A program made the translations under genes and the position numbers. Positions 1 through 9,914 of a stretch of DNA of 64,000 bases are shown here, piece after piece; positions within the stretch are counted from its first letter, which is position 1; each line of letters begins with the position of its first letter. The notes beneath the pieces were generated by a model. The model saw only the letters and a list, made by a program, of their open reading frames with translations, searched no databases and was not told the origin of the DNA. This stretch comes from Rhodosalinus sediminis (GTDB lineage Bacteria > Pseudomonadota > Alphaproteobacteria > Rhodobacterales > Rhodobacteraceae), in the NCBI RefSeq assembly GCF_003385555.1, contig NZ_QOHR01000001.1:317875-381874 (forward strand), written 5' to 3'.

Positions 1-1079
1 ATCACGGGCTCCGCCCGGAGGCGGCCGCCGAGGCCGCGCTCGCCGCGCAGGCCTGCGCCGCGCTCGGCGTCCCGCACGAGACGCGGGCCTGGGCCGGATG
101 GGACGGGCGCGGCAACCTGCAGGACGCGGCGCGGCAGGCGCGGCGCGCGCTTATCGCCGACTGGGCGGGCGAGCGCGGGGTCGGCGCCGTCGCGCTCGGC
201 CACACGCTCGACGATCAGGCCGAGACGGTGCTGATGCGCCTGGCCCGCGGCTCGGGGGTGGACGGGCTATCCGGTATGGCGGAGGCCGCGCGGGATCGCG
301 GCACGCTCTGGCTGCGCCCGCTGCTTGAGGTGCGCCGGGACGAGCTGCGCGCCTGGCTGCGCCGGCGCGACATCCCCTGGGCTGACGACCCGTCGAACGC
401 CGACGAACGCTTCGCCCGGGTGCGGGCGCGCGCGATCCTCGCGGCCTGCGCGCCGCTCGGGCTGGACGCGCCGCGCCTCGCGCGCACCGCCCGGAGCATG
501 CGCCGCGCGCGCGCCGCGCTCGCCGCGGCGGCGCAGGATCTGGCCGCGCGGGCGGCGGAGGTGACCGCGGGGGCGGTGGCGCTCGACCGCGCGGCGCTCG
601 CCGCGGCGCCGGAGGAGACGCGCCTGCGCGTGATCGCGGGGGCGATCGCGCTCATCGGCGGGCGGGCCTATCGCCCGCGCCTCGACGCGCTGGAGGCGCT
701 CGCCGAGGCGGGCACCGGCACGCTCCATGGCTGCCGCGCGGTGAGCGTGGAGGGGCGCCTCTGGATCGCGCGCGAGGCCGCGGTGGTGGCGGATCTCACC
801 GCGCGTCCCGGCGCGATCTGGGACCGCCGCTGGCGCGTCACCGGGCCGCGGGCCGATGCGGCCGTCGGCACGCTCGGGCCGGAGGGCCTTGCCGAATGCC
901 CGGGCTGGCCGGCCACCGGGCTGCCGGCCGCGGTGCTGGAGGCGAGCCCGGCAGTGCGCGACGGCGCCGATCTGGTCGCCGCGCCCGTGGCGGCGCCGGA
1001 GGCCGCCGCGGCGGCGGGCTGGCGGGCGGAGCCCGTCCTCGGCGCCTGCGACCTCGCCGCGCGGCTGGGCGCGCATTGA
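1..1079 (+). CDS. tilS: tRNA(Ile)-lysidine synthase TilS, 5'-truncated by window edge
   Basis: TilS converts C34 of the tRNA-Ile(CAU) anticodon to lysidine using ATP, so that the tRNA reads AUA. The reading frame is open from the first bases and ends at TGA 1077-1079. It begins inside the N-terminal N-type ATPase domain: the translation starts HGLRPEAA, the usual (V)DHGLRP motif of the family, followed by GHTLDDQAETVLMRL and DPSNADERFARVRAR, both typical of TilS. The P-loop SGGxDS and the true start lie upstream of the window. The C-terminal part is divergent and Ala-rich, as usual in alphaproteobacteria. ftsH follows after 77 bp; the tilS-ftsH order is common in this group. Confidence 0.93.
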   Translation, partial: HGLRPEAAAEAALAAQACAALGVPHETRAWAGWDGRGNLQDAARQARRALIADWAGERGVGAVALGHTLDDQAETVLMRLARGSGVDGLSGMAEAARDRGTLWLRPLLEVRRDELRAWLRRRDIPWADDPSNADERFARVRARAILAACAPLGLDAPRLARTARSMRRARAALAAAAQDLAARAAEVTAGAVALDRAALAAAPEETRLRVIAGAIALIGGRAYRPRLDALEALAEAGTGTLHGCRAVSVEGRLWIAREAAVVADLTARPGAIWDRRWRVTGPRADAAVGTLGPEGLAECPGWPATGLPAAVLEASPAVRDGADLVAAPVAAPEAAAAAGWRAEPVLGACDLAARLGAH

Positions 1080-1103
1080 ACCCGGGGCGGCGATTTCTAT
1101 GTT
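1076..1103 (+). promoter_or_regulatory. candidate promoter of ftsH
   Basis: TTGAAC (1076-1081), 16-nt spacer, TATGTT (1098-1103). The -35 box overlaps the tilS stop codon. ftsH is a heat-shock gene in many proteobacteria and the -35 element resembles the alphaproteobacterial RpoH type (CTTGAA), but the assignment to sigma-70 or RpoH is inference from the sequence alone. Confidence 0.4.
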
Positions 1104-1112
1104 ACATGTAAC
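1101..1112. promoter_or_regulatory. perfect 12-bp palindrome upstream of ftsH
   Basis: GTTACATGTAAC is an exact inverted repeat lying across the end of the candidate -10 box and 45 bp before the ftsH start. Position and symmetry suit an operator for a dimeric regulator, but I cannot name one. It could also be chance in this A+T-richer gap. Confidence 0.35.
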
Positions 1113-1156
1113 CGTGCCGTGCTAGGCATGGCCGTGACATTTACAGGAGTGTTCCC

Positions 1157-3079
<1,923 letters not shown>

Positions 3080-3098
3080 CCCGGCCATGCGACAGCGA

Positions 3099-3132
3099 CC
3101 GCCCCCGAAGCCCGCGCTTCGGGGGCGTTTTT
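3099..3132 (+). terminator. intrinsic terminator of ftsH
   Basis: Perfect 11-bp GC-rich stem (3100-3110 with 3117-3127), extendable by one pair, followed directly by TTTTTC. It lies 20 bp after the ftsH stop codon. Confidence 0.9.
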
Positions 3133-3251
3133 CTGTCGGGCGCCCGGACGGTCACGCAATCGCGGGCCGGAGCGTCGCGGCCATGCGCTCGGAGGGGTCG
3201 GCAGCACGGCGAAGCGCCAGCGCCGTCGCGCCGGACGCGCCCCGCGACACA

Positions 3252-3269
3252 CCGCCGCAACAGCGGCGG
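3252..3269. other. small stem-loop upstream of fhs promoter
   Basis: CCGCCGC (3252-3258), AACA loop, GCGGCGG (3263-3269). It sits about 20 bp before the candidate fhs -35 box. Role unknown; GC-rich chance pairing is possible. Confidence 0.3.
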
Positions 3270-3288
3270 GAAATGTCGGAAACACGCG

Positions 3289-3316
3289 TTGGCCTCCTCC
3301 GCACGCGCGGTATAGG
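3289..3316 (+). promoter_or_regulatory. candidate promoter of fhs
   Basis: TTGGCC (3289-3294), 16-nt spacer, TATAGG (3311-3316), about 50 bp upstream of the fhs ATG and downstream of the ftsH terminator, so fhs needs its own promoter in this gap. Confidence 0.45.
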
Positions 3317-3364
3317 CGAGAGGGAAACGCGCCCGCAGACGCCGCCAAACCGCAAGGGACGGAC

Positions 3365-5041
3365 ATGAGCCACAAATCCGACATCGAGATCGCCCGCGAG
3401 GCCGCCAAGCGCCCGATCCAGGAAATCGGCGCGAAGCTCGGCATCGGGGCCGACGATCTGCTGCCCTACGGCCACGACAAGGCCAAGGTGAGCCAGCCCT
3501 TCATCGACGGTCTCGCCGACCGGCCCGACGGCAAGCTGATCCTCGTCACCGCGATCAACCCGACGCCGGCGGGCGAGGGCAAGACGACGACGACGGTGGG
3601 CCTCGGCGACGGGCTGAACCGGATCGGGAAGAAGGCCGCGATCTGCATCCGCGAGGCGAGCCTCGGGCCCTGCTTCGGCATGAAGGGCGGCGCGGCCGGC
3701 GGCGGCTACGCGCAGGTGGTGCCGATGGAGGAGATGAACCTCCACTTCACCGGCGATTTCCACGCCATCACCAGCGCGCACAACCTGCTCTCGGCGATGA
3801 TCGACAATCACATCTACTGGGGCAACGCGCTCGGCATCGATCAGCGCCGCGTCGTCTGGCGCCGGGTGATGGACATGAACGACCGCGCGCTGCGCGACAT
3901 CGTCACGAGCCTCGGCGGCGTGCCCAACGGCTTCCCGCGCCAGACGGGCTTCGACATCACCGTCGCCTCCGAGGTCATGGCGATCCTCTGCCTCGCCTCC
4001 GACCTCGCCGATCTGGAGCGTCGGCTCGGCGACATCATCGTGGCCTATACCCGCGACAAGGCGCCGATCACCTGCCGCGACATCGGCGCGGACGGGGCGA
4101 TGGCGGTGCTCCTGAAGGACGCAATCCAGCCCAACCTCGTGCAGACGCTGGAGAACAACCCGGCCTTCGTGCACGGCGGCCCCTTCGCCAACATCGCGCA
4201 CGGCTGCAACTCCGTCATGGCGACCAGGACGGCGCTGAAGCTCGCCGACTACGTGGTGACCGAGGCGGGCTTCGGCGCGGACCTCGGCGCCGAGAAGTTC
4301 ATGGATATCAAGTGCCGCAAGGCGGGCATTTCACCGGACGCGGTGGTGATCGTCGCCACCGTCCGCGCGATGAAGATGAACGGCGGCGTCGCCAAGGGCG
4401 ACCTCGGCGCGGAGAACGTCGCGGCGGTGCAGGCGGGCTGCGCCAACCTCGGCCGCCACATCGAGAACGTGAAGAGCTTCGGCGTGCCGGTGGTGGTGGC
4501 GATCAACCACTTCGCCGGCGACACCGAGGCCGAGATCGCGGCAGTCACCGACTATGTCGCCGGGCAAGGTTCGGAGGCGGTGCTCTGCAAGCACTGGGCC
4601 GAGGGCTCGGCCGGGACCGAGGCGCTCGCCGAGCGCGTCGTCGCCCTCGCCGAGGGGGAAGGCAGCGCCTTCTCGCCGCTCTACCCCGACGAGATGGGGC
4701 TCCTTGAGAAGATCGAGACCATCGCGACGCGCATCTACCGCGCCGACGGCATCGTCGCCGACGCCAAGGTGATCAAGCAACTCGAGGAGTGGGAGGCCGC
4801 GGGCTTCGGCCATCTGCCCGTCTGCATGGCCAAGACGCAGTACAGCTTCACCACCGACCCGACGGCGCGCGGCGCGCCCACCGGCTTCTCGATCCCGGTG
4901 CGCGAGGTGCGCCTCTCGGCCGGCGCGGGCTTCGTCGTGGCGATCTGCGGCGAGATCATGACCATGCCCGGCCTGCCCTCCGCGCCGGCGGCGGAGACGA
5001 TCCGCCTCAACGAGGCGGGCGACGTCGAGGGGCTGTTCTGA
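3365..5041 (+). CDS. fhs: formate--tetrahydrofolate ligase
   Basis: Joins formate to tetrahydrofolate with ATP, giving 10-formyl-THF in the cytosolic C1 pathway. The 558 aa length is typical. The family P-loop [11 protein letters not shown] lies at about residues 67-77; further conserved blocks include [21 protein letters not shown] near the N-terminal third and [15 protein letters not shown], and C-terminal [18 protein letters not shown]. The ATG is preceded by AAGGGACG. folD lies 158 bp downstream; Fhs plus FolD interconvert formate and methylene-THF. In Rhodobacterales this pair is often used to feed C1 units from formate or methyl groups (known for the group, not shown here). Confidence 0.97.
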   Translation: MSHKSDIEIAREAAKRPIQEIGAKLGIGADDLLPYGHDKAKVSQPFIDGLADRPDGKLILVTAINPTPAGEGKTTTTVGLGDGLNRIGKKAAICIREASLGPCFGMKGGAAGGGYAQVVPMEEMNLHFTGDFHAITSAHNLLSAMIDNHIYWGNALGIDQRRVVWRRVMDMNDRALRDIVTSLGGVPNGFPRQTGFDITVASEVMAILCLASDLADLERRLGDIIVAYTRDKAPITCRDIGADGAMAVLLKDAIQPNLVQTLENNPAFVHGGPFANIAHGCNSVMATRTALKLADYVVTEAGFGADLGAEKFMDIKCRKAGISPDAVVIVATVRAMKMNGGVAKGDLGAENVAAVQAGCANLGRHIENVKSFGVPVVVAINHFAGDTEAEIAAVTDYVAGQGSEAVLCKHWAEGSAGTEALAERVVALAEGEGSAFSPLYPDEMGLLEKIETIATRIYRADGIVADAKVIKQLEEWEAAGFGHLPVCMAKTQYSFTTDPTARGAPTGFSIPVREVRLSAGAGFVVAICGEIMTMPGLPSAPAAETIRLNEAGDVEGLF

Positions 5042-5047
5042 GCGAAA

Positions 5048-5082
5048 CCGCCCGGCCGGGGCGTCGAGCCCCGGCCGGGCGG
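5048..5082 (+). terminator. long stem-loop after fhs
   Basis: Perfect 15-bp stem (5048-5062 with 5068-5082) with a 5-nt loop, 7 bp after the fhs stop. There is no immediate T-run, so it may act as an mRNA 3'-end stabiliser or a factor-assisted terminator rather than a classical intrinsic terminator. Confidence 0.55.
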
Positions 5083-5083
5083 G

Positions 5084-5116
5084 CCTCCGGCGGGGGTATT
5101 TTCGGCAAGAGGAAGG
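5084..5116. repeat. intergenic repeat, copy 1
   Basis: A 33-bp element built as a C/G block, then GGGGGTATTTT, then CAAGAGGAAGG. A related copy lies in reverse orientation at 48662-48693 (core GAGGATATTTG, then CAAGAAGAAGG). Similar sequences are, as I recall, common between genes in Rhodobacterales; that memory is not checked here. Both copies follow or separate transcription units. Confidence 0.5.
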
Positions 5117-5138
5117 CCCGGCGGCAGAGCTGACGTTG

Positions 5139-5158
5139 GGTGCGTTCTTGCACGCACC
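5139..5158. other. hairpin in folD leader
   Basis: GGTGCGT (5139-5145), 6-nt loop, ACGCACC (5152-5158), located about 40 bp before the folD start in a less GC-rich part of the gap. It may shape the folD leader or be part of a promoter region. No riboswitch fold recognised. Confidence 0.35.
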
Positions 5159-5199
5159 ATCGATTGACGGGCAGGCATGCGCCGAGAAAGAGGGACGAC

Positions 5200-6096
5200 A
5201 TGACGGCGGAGATCATCGACGGCAAGGCCTTCGCGGCGCGGCTGCGCGGCGAGGTGGCGGAGCAGGTCGCGGTGCTGAAGCGTGACCACGGGATCACGCC
5301 CGGCCTAGCCGTGGTGCTCGTGGGGGAGGACCCGGCGAGCCAGGTCTACGTGCGCAACAAGCACAAGCAGACGCTCGAGGCGGGGATGGAGAGCTTCGAG
5401 CATCGCCTGCCGGCGGAGACGCCGGAGGCGGAGCTTCTCGATCTCGTCGGGCGGCTGAACGCCGATCCGGCGGTGCACGGGATTCTCGTGCAGTTGCCGC
5501 TGCCCGATCACATCGACGCCGAGAAGGTGATCGCCGCGATCGACCCGGACAAGGACGTGGACGGCTTTCACGTCTCGAACGTCGGGCGGCTGGCGACGGG
5601 GCAGGCGGCGCTCGTGCCCTGCACGCCGCTTGGCTGCCTGATGCTGCTGCGCGACCGGCTGGGCAGCCTGTCGGGGCGCGAGGCGGTGGTGATCGGGCGC
5701 TCCAACATCGTGGGCAAGCCGATGGCGCAGCTTCTCCTGCGCGACAGCGCGACGGTGACGATCGCCCATTCGCGCACCCGCGACATCGAGGCGGTCGTGC
5801 GCCGCGCCGAGATCGTGATCGCCGCCGTGGGCCGGCCGCGCATGGTGACGGGCGACTGGCTCCGCCCCGGGGCGACGGTGATCGACGTCGGCATCAACCG
5901 GATCGAGGACCCGGAGGCCGGCAAGACGCGCCTCGTCGGCGATTGCGATTTCGAGAGCTGCGCGGCGGTGGCGGGCGCGATCACGCCGGTGCCGGGCGGG
6001 GTGGGGCCGATGACCATCGCCTGCCTGCTCGCCAACACGCTGACGGCGACCTGCCGGGCCGCCGGGCTGCCGGCGGCGGAGGGGCTGACGGCCTGA
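5200..6096 (+). CDS. folD: bifunctional methylene-THF dehydrogenase / methenyl-THF cyclohydrolase FolD
   Basis: Oxidises 5,10-methylene-THF with NADP and hydrolyses methenyl-THF to 10-formyl-THF. 298 aa, normal length. Motifs: [13 protein letters not shown] with the catalytic Tyr/Lys near 49-56, [20 protein letters not shown], and the nucleotide-binding [12 protein letters not shown]-terminal [10 protein letters not shown]. An in-frame upstream start at 5140 would add 20 residues, but the ATG at 5200 has a purine-rich RBS (AAAGAGGGA) and matches the usual N-terminus. Works with Fhs just upstream. Confidence 0.96.
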   Translation: MTAEIIDGKAFAARLRGEVAEQVAVLKRDHGITPGLAVVLVGEDPASQVYVRNKHKQTLEAGMESFEHRLPAETPEAELLDLVGRLNADPAVHGILVQLPLPDHIDAEKVIAAIDPDKDVDGFHVSNVGRLATGQAALVPCTPLGCLMLLRDRLGSLSGREAVVIGRSNIVGKPMAQLLLRDSATVTIAHSRTRDIEAVVRRAEIVIAAVGRPRMVTGDWLRPGATVIDVGINRIEDPEAGKTRLVGDCDFESCAAVAGAITPVPGGVGPMTIACLLANTLTATCRAAGLPAAEGLTA

Positions 6097-6142
6097 GCGC
6101 GGGCGGTCGGGCAGGGGCCTCGCAGGGGCGGCGGTCGCGGCG

Positions 6143-6586
6143 CTAGCGCGCCGGCGGGGCCGGGACCATCGTGCCCTGCAGGAGCGCGATGGGCCGGCGG
6201 GTGCCGTCGGCCTCCGCCTCGACCTCGGCGGTGACGACGACGAGGCGGCGGCCGGGCTTCACCACGCGGCCCGTGGCGATCAGCCGGTCGCCCGCGCCGG
6301 GGGCGAGCAGGTTGATCTTGATCTCGGCAGTGAGCACCTCGCTCCCCTCGGGAAGCAGCGTGAGCGCGGCGTAGCCCGCGGCGCTGTCGCCGAGCGCGAA
6401 GGTCAGCCCGGCGTGGGCGTAGCCGTGCTGCTGGCGCGCGGCGGGCAGGATCGGCGCCTCGATCACCGCGCGGCCGGGGGCGAGCGCGGTCATCCCGGCG
6501 CCGAAGGTCGCCATCAGGCTCTGCGCCGCGAAGCTCTCGCGGATGGCCCGGGCGTGGGCCTCGGACAGGCGTGCGGTTTCGTCCAT
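6143..6586 (-). CDS. PaaI-type hot-dog thioesterase
   Basis: 147 aa single hot-dog fold protein of the PaaI/YigI-like acyl-CoA thioesterase group. The signature is HGYAHAGLTFALGDSAAGYAA, with the conserved HxGx and the following Asp that positions water, then INLLAPGAGDRLIATGRVV and RLVVVTAEV strands. The start at 6586 has GGAGGG upstream; a longer frame to 6643 lacks support. The substrate cannot be inferred. It is separated by 79 bp from the downstream-facing pdeM and converges with folD. Confidence 0.85.
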   Translation of the reverse strand: MDETARLSEAHARAIRESFAAQSLMATFGAGMTALAPGRAVIEAPILPAARQQHGYAHAGLTFALGDSAAGYAALTLLPEGSEVLTAEIKINLLAPGAGDRLIATGRVVKPGRRLVVVTAEVEAEADGTRRPIALLQGTMVPAPPAR

Positions 6587-6665
6587 GGGCGCCCTCCGGC
6601 TGTCGCGCCGTGCGAGCCTGCCCCGCGCCGCGGCCGGGCGCAATCGCGGCCTTTGCGGGGTGCTG

Positions 6666-7346
6666 TCAGGCGCGGGCGGTGCGGCGCGGGTGCATCGGCA
6701 CGGCGAGCGCGCGCCGGCCCGTCAGCACGGCGATCGCCTCGGGGCGCATGAGCGCCGTGAGCGCCGGGTCCTCGCAGCAGAGCCCGCCGGTATAGGTCCC
6801 GTAGGCAGGCAGGATCGCCCGGTCGCCGTCGATCAGGAAGGCCTTGCGCGCCACGCGGCCCGCGGCGGTGCGCAGCCGCGCCTTGGGGTGGTAATGCCCG
6901 GAGATTTCCGCCGTCGCCCCGGGCGCCGCGATGTGGCGGAAGGTGAGCGGGCCGATCGCCGCCTCGGCGAGATGCGTGCCGCCGAGGTCCGTCGGCCCCG
7001 GATCGTGGTTGCCCGCGACCCAGATCCAGCGCCGCCCGACCTGAAGCCGCGCGACGGCGGTGCGCGCGGCCTCGGGCAGGGCGCGGGCGGCGGCGTCGTC
7101 GTCGAAGCTGTCGCCGAGGCAGACGACCGTCTCGGCGCCGGTGGCGGCGAGATCGGCGTCGAGGCGGGCGAGCGTCTCTTCGGTCTCGTAGGGAGGCAGG
7201 GCGGCGCCGCCGCGGCGCGCGTGGCGCTCGGCCTTGCCGAGGTGGAGGTCCGCGACGCAGAGCAGCCGCCGCGCGGCCCACCAGAGCGCGCCCGAGGGCA
7301 GGGCGCAGAGCTCCGCGCCGGCGAGGGAGAAGGCGTGGCCGTTCAT
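6666..7346 (-). CDS. pdeM: ligase-associated DNA damage response endonuclease PdeM
   Basis: 226 aa calcineurin-like metallophosphoesterase. All metal motifs are present in order: VADLHLGKAERHARRG (DxH), CLGDSFDD (GD), AGNHDPGP (GNHD) and SGHYHPKA (GHxH). The family is known as the nuclease partner of a DEXH helicase in the ligase-associated repair cluster, and the helicase gene lies immediately upstream on the same strand (117 bp gap). Start ATG at 7346. The reading frame stays open far upstream, through the helicase gene, but this is a high-GC artefact. Confidence 0.9.
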   Translation of the reverse strand: MNGHAFSLAGAELCALPSGALWWAARRLLCVADLHLGKAERHARRGGAALPPYETEETLARLDADLAATGAETVVCLGDSFDDDAAARALPEAARTAVARLQVGRRWIWVAGNHDPGPTDLGGTHLAEAAIGPLTFRHIAAPGATAEISGHYHPKARLRTAAGRVARKAFLIDGDRAILPAYGTYTGGLCCEDPALTALMRPEAIAVLTGRRALAVPMHPRRTARA

Positions 7347-7388
7347 GCAACGTTCCGTGCCCCGGGCGCGCGCCGCTGGCAAGGGGGC

Positions 7389-7414
7389 GAAAAATCTTCC
7401 TCCGAAGATTTTTC
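7389..7414. repeat. A+T-rich palindrome 1 between helicase and pdeM
   Basis: GAAAAATCTTC (7389-7399), 4-nt loop CTCC, GAAGATTTTTC (7404-7414); 11 perfect pairs, flanked by G/C runs that can extend the stem. Read on the minus strand it gives a stem ending in T-rich sequence and could serve as an attenuator between the helicase and pdeM. Confidence 0.6.
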
Positions 7415-7434
7415 CCCGCGGCGCGCCCGGGCCG

Positions 7435-7458
7435 GCGATTTTTCGTCCGAAAAATCGC
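7435..7458. repeat. A+T-rich palindrome 2 between helicase and pdeM
   Basis: GCGATTTTTCG (7435-7445), 2-nt centre, CGAAAAATCGC (7448-7458); 11 perfect pairs. It shares the GAAAAATC core with palindrome 1, 20 bp away, and begins 5 bp after the helicase stop codon on the minus strand. Both may belong to one repeat family. Confidence 0.6.
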
Positions 7459-7462
7459 GGGT

Positions 7463-9865
7463 TCAGGCGGGCAGGCCCGCTTCGGCCATGAGCGCCGCGG
7501 CGGCGTCCTCGGCGAGGCGTTCGCGTCCCGCGCCCTCGACCGGCACGCGCCCGGGCTCGAGGAAGAGCGGCGCGGCGAGCGGCGTCACGCGGTCGAGCGC
7601 CATGTGGTCGATCCGCCCCGCGACGCGCGCGCACATCTCCCGGACGCGGTCGAAATCCACCAGCCCGCGCATCGCCTCGTCGCGGGTGATGCGCAGCATT
7701 AGGTGGTCGGGGTCGTACTTGCGCAGCGTGTCGTAGAGGATGTCCGAGGAAAAGGTCGCCTGTTTCCCGGATTTCCTCGCCTGCGGCGTGTTGCGCTCGA
7801 TCAGCCCGGCGATGGTCGCCGAGGCGCGGAAGGTCCGCTTCATCACCGCGTTGGCGGCGAGCCAGCGCTCGAGCCCGGCCTCGAGCGCCGCGATGTCGAA
7901 GAGGGGCGCGGGGTCGGGCACCGCCTCCAGCCCCCAGATCAGCGTGGCGTAGTCGGTCGAGACGAAGCCGAGCGGGTCGAGGCCCATCTCCTCCATCCGC
8001 TTCGTCAGCAGGAGGCCCAGCGTCTGCTGCCCGTTCCGCCCCGCGAAGCCGTAGGCGACGAGGTGCTGGCGCCCCTCGTGGGGAAAGGTCTCGATCAGGA
8101 GCCGGTCGGGCGCCGGCAGGCGCGAGACCGTGCGCTGGAGCGCCAGCCAGTCGGCGGTGTGCGCGGGCAGCTCGGGCCAGGCGTCCTGTTCGAAGAGCGC
8201 CAGGATGCGCGCCGAGAGCTGGGTGGAGGTGGCGAATTTCGTGCCGTTGAAGACGGCGATCTTCGGCGTCTTGCGGCCCGAGGGCGAGACCTCCACCGTC
8301 AGCTCGCGCAGGGCGTCGTAGCGCACGATCCGTCCGCCGATCAGGAAGGTGTCGCCGGGGCTGAGCGAGGCGGCGAAGGCTTCCTCCACCTCGCCCAGCA
8401 TCGGCCCGCGGCCGCGCATGCGCACCTTGAGCGTGTCGGTGTCCTGGATCGTGCCGATGTTCATGCGGATGCGTTGCGCCGCGCGCGGGTCGCGCAGGTG
8501 CCAGCGGCCCGCCGCGTCCTGTTTCAGCCGCTGCCAGCGGTCGTAGGCCTTGAGCGCGTAGCCCCCCGTCGCCGCGAACGCGAGGCAGGCGTCGAAATCC
8601 GCGCGCGCGAGACCGGCGTAAGGCCCGGCGCAGCGCACCTCGTCGTAGAGCGCGTCGGCCTCGAAGGGCCCCGCGCAGGCGGCGATCAGGATCTGCTGGC
8701 AGAGCACGTCGAGCGGCCCGGGCCCGCGCGGCTCCCCGTCGAGATCGTGCGCGCGCACCGCCTGCAGCGCGGCCTCGCATTCGACCACCTCGAAGCGGTT
8801 GGCGGGCACCACGAGCGCCTTCGACGGCGCGTTGTAGCGGTGGTTCGCCCGCCCGATCCGCTGCACCAGCCGCTTGACGTTCTTCGGCGCGCCCACCTGG
8901 ATCACGAGGTCCACGTCGCCCCAGTCGATGCCGAGGTCGAGCGAGCCGGTGCAGACCACCGCGCGGAGCTGGCCGGCGGTCATCGCCGCCTCGACCTTCT
9001 CGCGCTGCGCGCGGTCGAGACTGCCGTGGTGGATGCCGATGGGCAGGCCGTCGTCGTTGGCGAGCCAGAGGCTGTGAAAGAAGATCTCCGCCTGCGCGCG
9101 GGTGTTGTGGAAGATGAGCGTGGTGCGATGGGCGCGCACCGCCTCGAGCACCTCCGGGATCGCGTAGGCCCCGCCGCCGCCGGCCCAGGGGGGCGCCGCG
9201 CGTGTGCGCAGCATGCGGATGTCCGGGTCGGGGCCGGGGTCGGCCTCTACCACCTGCGCGGGGGCATCCGAGCGCGCGAGGAACCGTGCGAGGGCCGGCG
9301 GGTCCTCGACCGTGGCCGAGAGCCCGACGCGGCGCAGCCCCGGCGCGAGGCTCTCGAGGCGTGCGAGCGCCAGCATCAGCTGGTCGCCGCGCTTCGATTC
9401 GGCGAGGGCATGCGCCTCGTCCACGATCACGCGGCGGAGCCCGGCGAAGATGCGCGGCGCGTCCTCGTAGCTCGTCAGCAGCGCGAGGCTTTCCGGCGTC
9501 GTCAGCAGGATATGCGGCGGGTCGGCGCGCTGTCGGCGCTTTTTCGTGTAGGAGGTGTCGCCGGTGCGGTCCTCGACGCGGACGGGCAGGCCCATCTCCT
9601 CGATGGGCCGGGTCAGGTTGCGCCGGATGTCGGCCGCGAGCGCCTTCAGCGGCGAGACGTAGAGCGTGTGCAGGCCCGCGTGCGCGCCGTCGGCGAGCTC
9701 CGCCAGCGTCGGCAGGAACCCGGCGAGCGTCTTGCCGCCCCCGGTGGGCGCGACGAGCAGGAGCGCCGGCTCGCCCGCGCGCTCGAGCATCTCCACCTGA
9801 TGGGGGTGGATCTCCCAGCCGCGGGCGGCGAACCACTGGGCGATGGGCGGGGGCAGCTCGGTCAT
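7463..9865 (-). CDS. ligase-associated DNA damage response DEXH-box helicase (Lhr-like)
   Basis: 800 aa superfamily 2 DNA helicase. Motif I APTGGGKT at 39-46, Ia-type SPLKALAADI near 71-80, TTPESLALL, motif II DEAH at 149-152, motif III SATV, then motif V/VI TGSLDLGIDWGDVDLVIQ and QRIGRANHR. The C-terminal half is the Lhr-type winged-helix/DUF region (GRIVRYDALRELTVEV and FRASATIAGLIERN). The family is found with an ATP-dependent ligase, an MBL-fold exonuclease and PdeM; here only PdeM is adjacent. The GC-rich plus strand carries long shadow frames that I ignored. Confidence 0.92.
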   Translation of the reverse strand: MTELPPPIAQWFAARGWEIHPHQVEMLERAGEPALLLVAPTGGGKTLAGFLPTLAELADGAHAGLHTLYVSPLKALAADIRRNLTRPIEEMGLPVRVEDRTGDTSYTKKRRQRADPPHILLTTPESLALLTSYEDAPRIFAGLRRVIVDEAHALAESKRGDQLMLALARLESLAPGLRRVGLSATVEDPPALARFLARSDAPAQVVEADPGPDPDIRMLRTRAAPPWAGGGGAYAIPEVLEAVRAHRTTLIFHNTRAQAEIFFHSLWLANDDGLPIGIHHGSLDRAQREKVEAAMTAGQLRAVVCTGSLDLGIDWGDVDLVIQVGAPKNVKRLVQRIGRANHRYNAPSKALVVPANRFEVVECEAALQAVRAHDLDGEPRGPGPLDVLCQQILIAACAGPFEADALYDEVRCAGPYAGLARADFDACLAFAATGGYALKAYDRWQRLKQDAAGRWHLRDPRAAQRIRMNIGTIQDTDTLKVRMRGRGPMLGEVEEAFAASLSPGDTFLIGGRIVRYDALRELTVEVSPSGRKTPKIAVFNGTKFATSTQLSARILALFEQDAWPELPAHTADWLALQRTVSRLPAPDRLLIETFPHEGRQHLVAYGFAGRNGQQTLGLLLTKRMEEMGLDPLGFVSTDYATLIWGLEAVPDPAPLFDIAALEAGLERWLAANAVMKRTFRASATIAGLIERNTPQARKSGKQATFSSDILYDTLRKYDPDHLMLRITRDEAMRGLVDFDRVREMCARVAGRIDHMALDRVTPLAAPLFLEPGRVPVEGAGRERLAEDAAAALMAEAGLPA

Positions 9866-9914
9866 GCGCCGGATGTAGCAGAGCCGGCGCCGTAGGGGAG
9901 GGGCCGCTGCCCCG

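Noticed and set aside
5139..5158. riboswitch before folD
   Set aside because: Only a 7-bp hairpin is present; no THF or other riboswitch core could be recognised.
6666..9836. 1056-codon minus frame that seems to fuse pdeM with upstream sequence
   Set aside because: Only the PdeM part has domains. The upstream part is an out-of-phase reading of the helicase gene and is Arg/Pro-rich.
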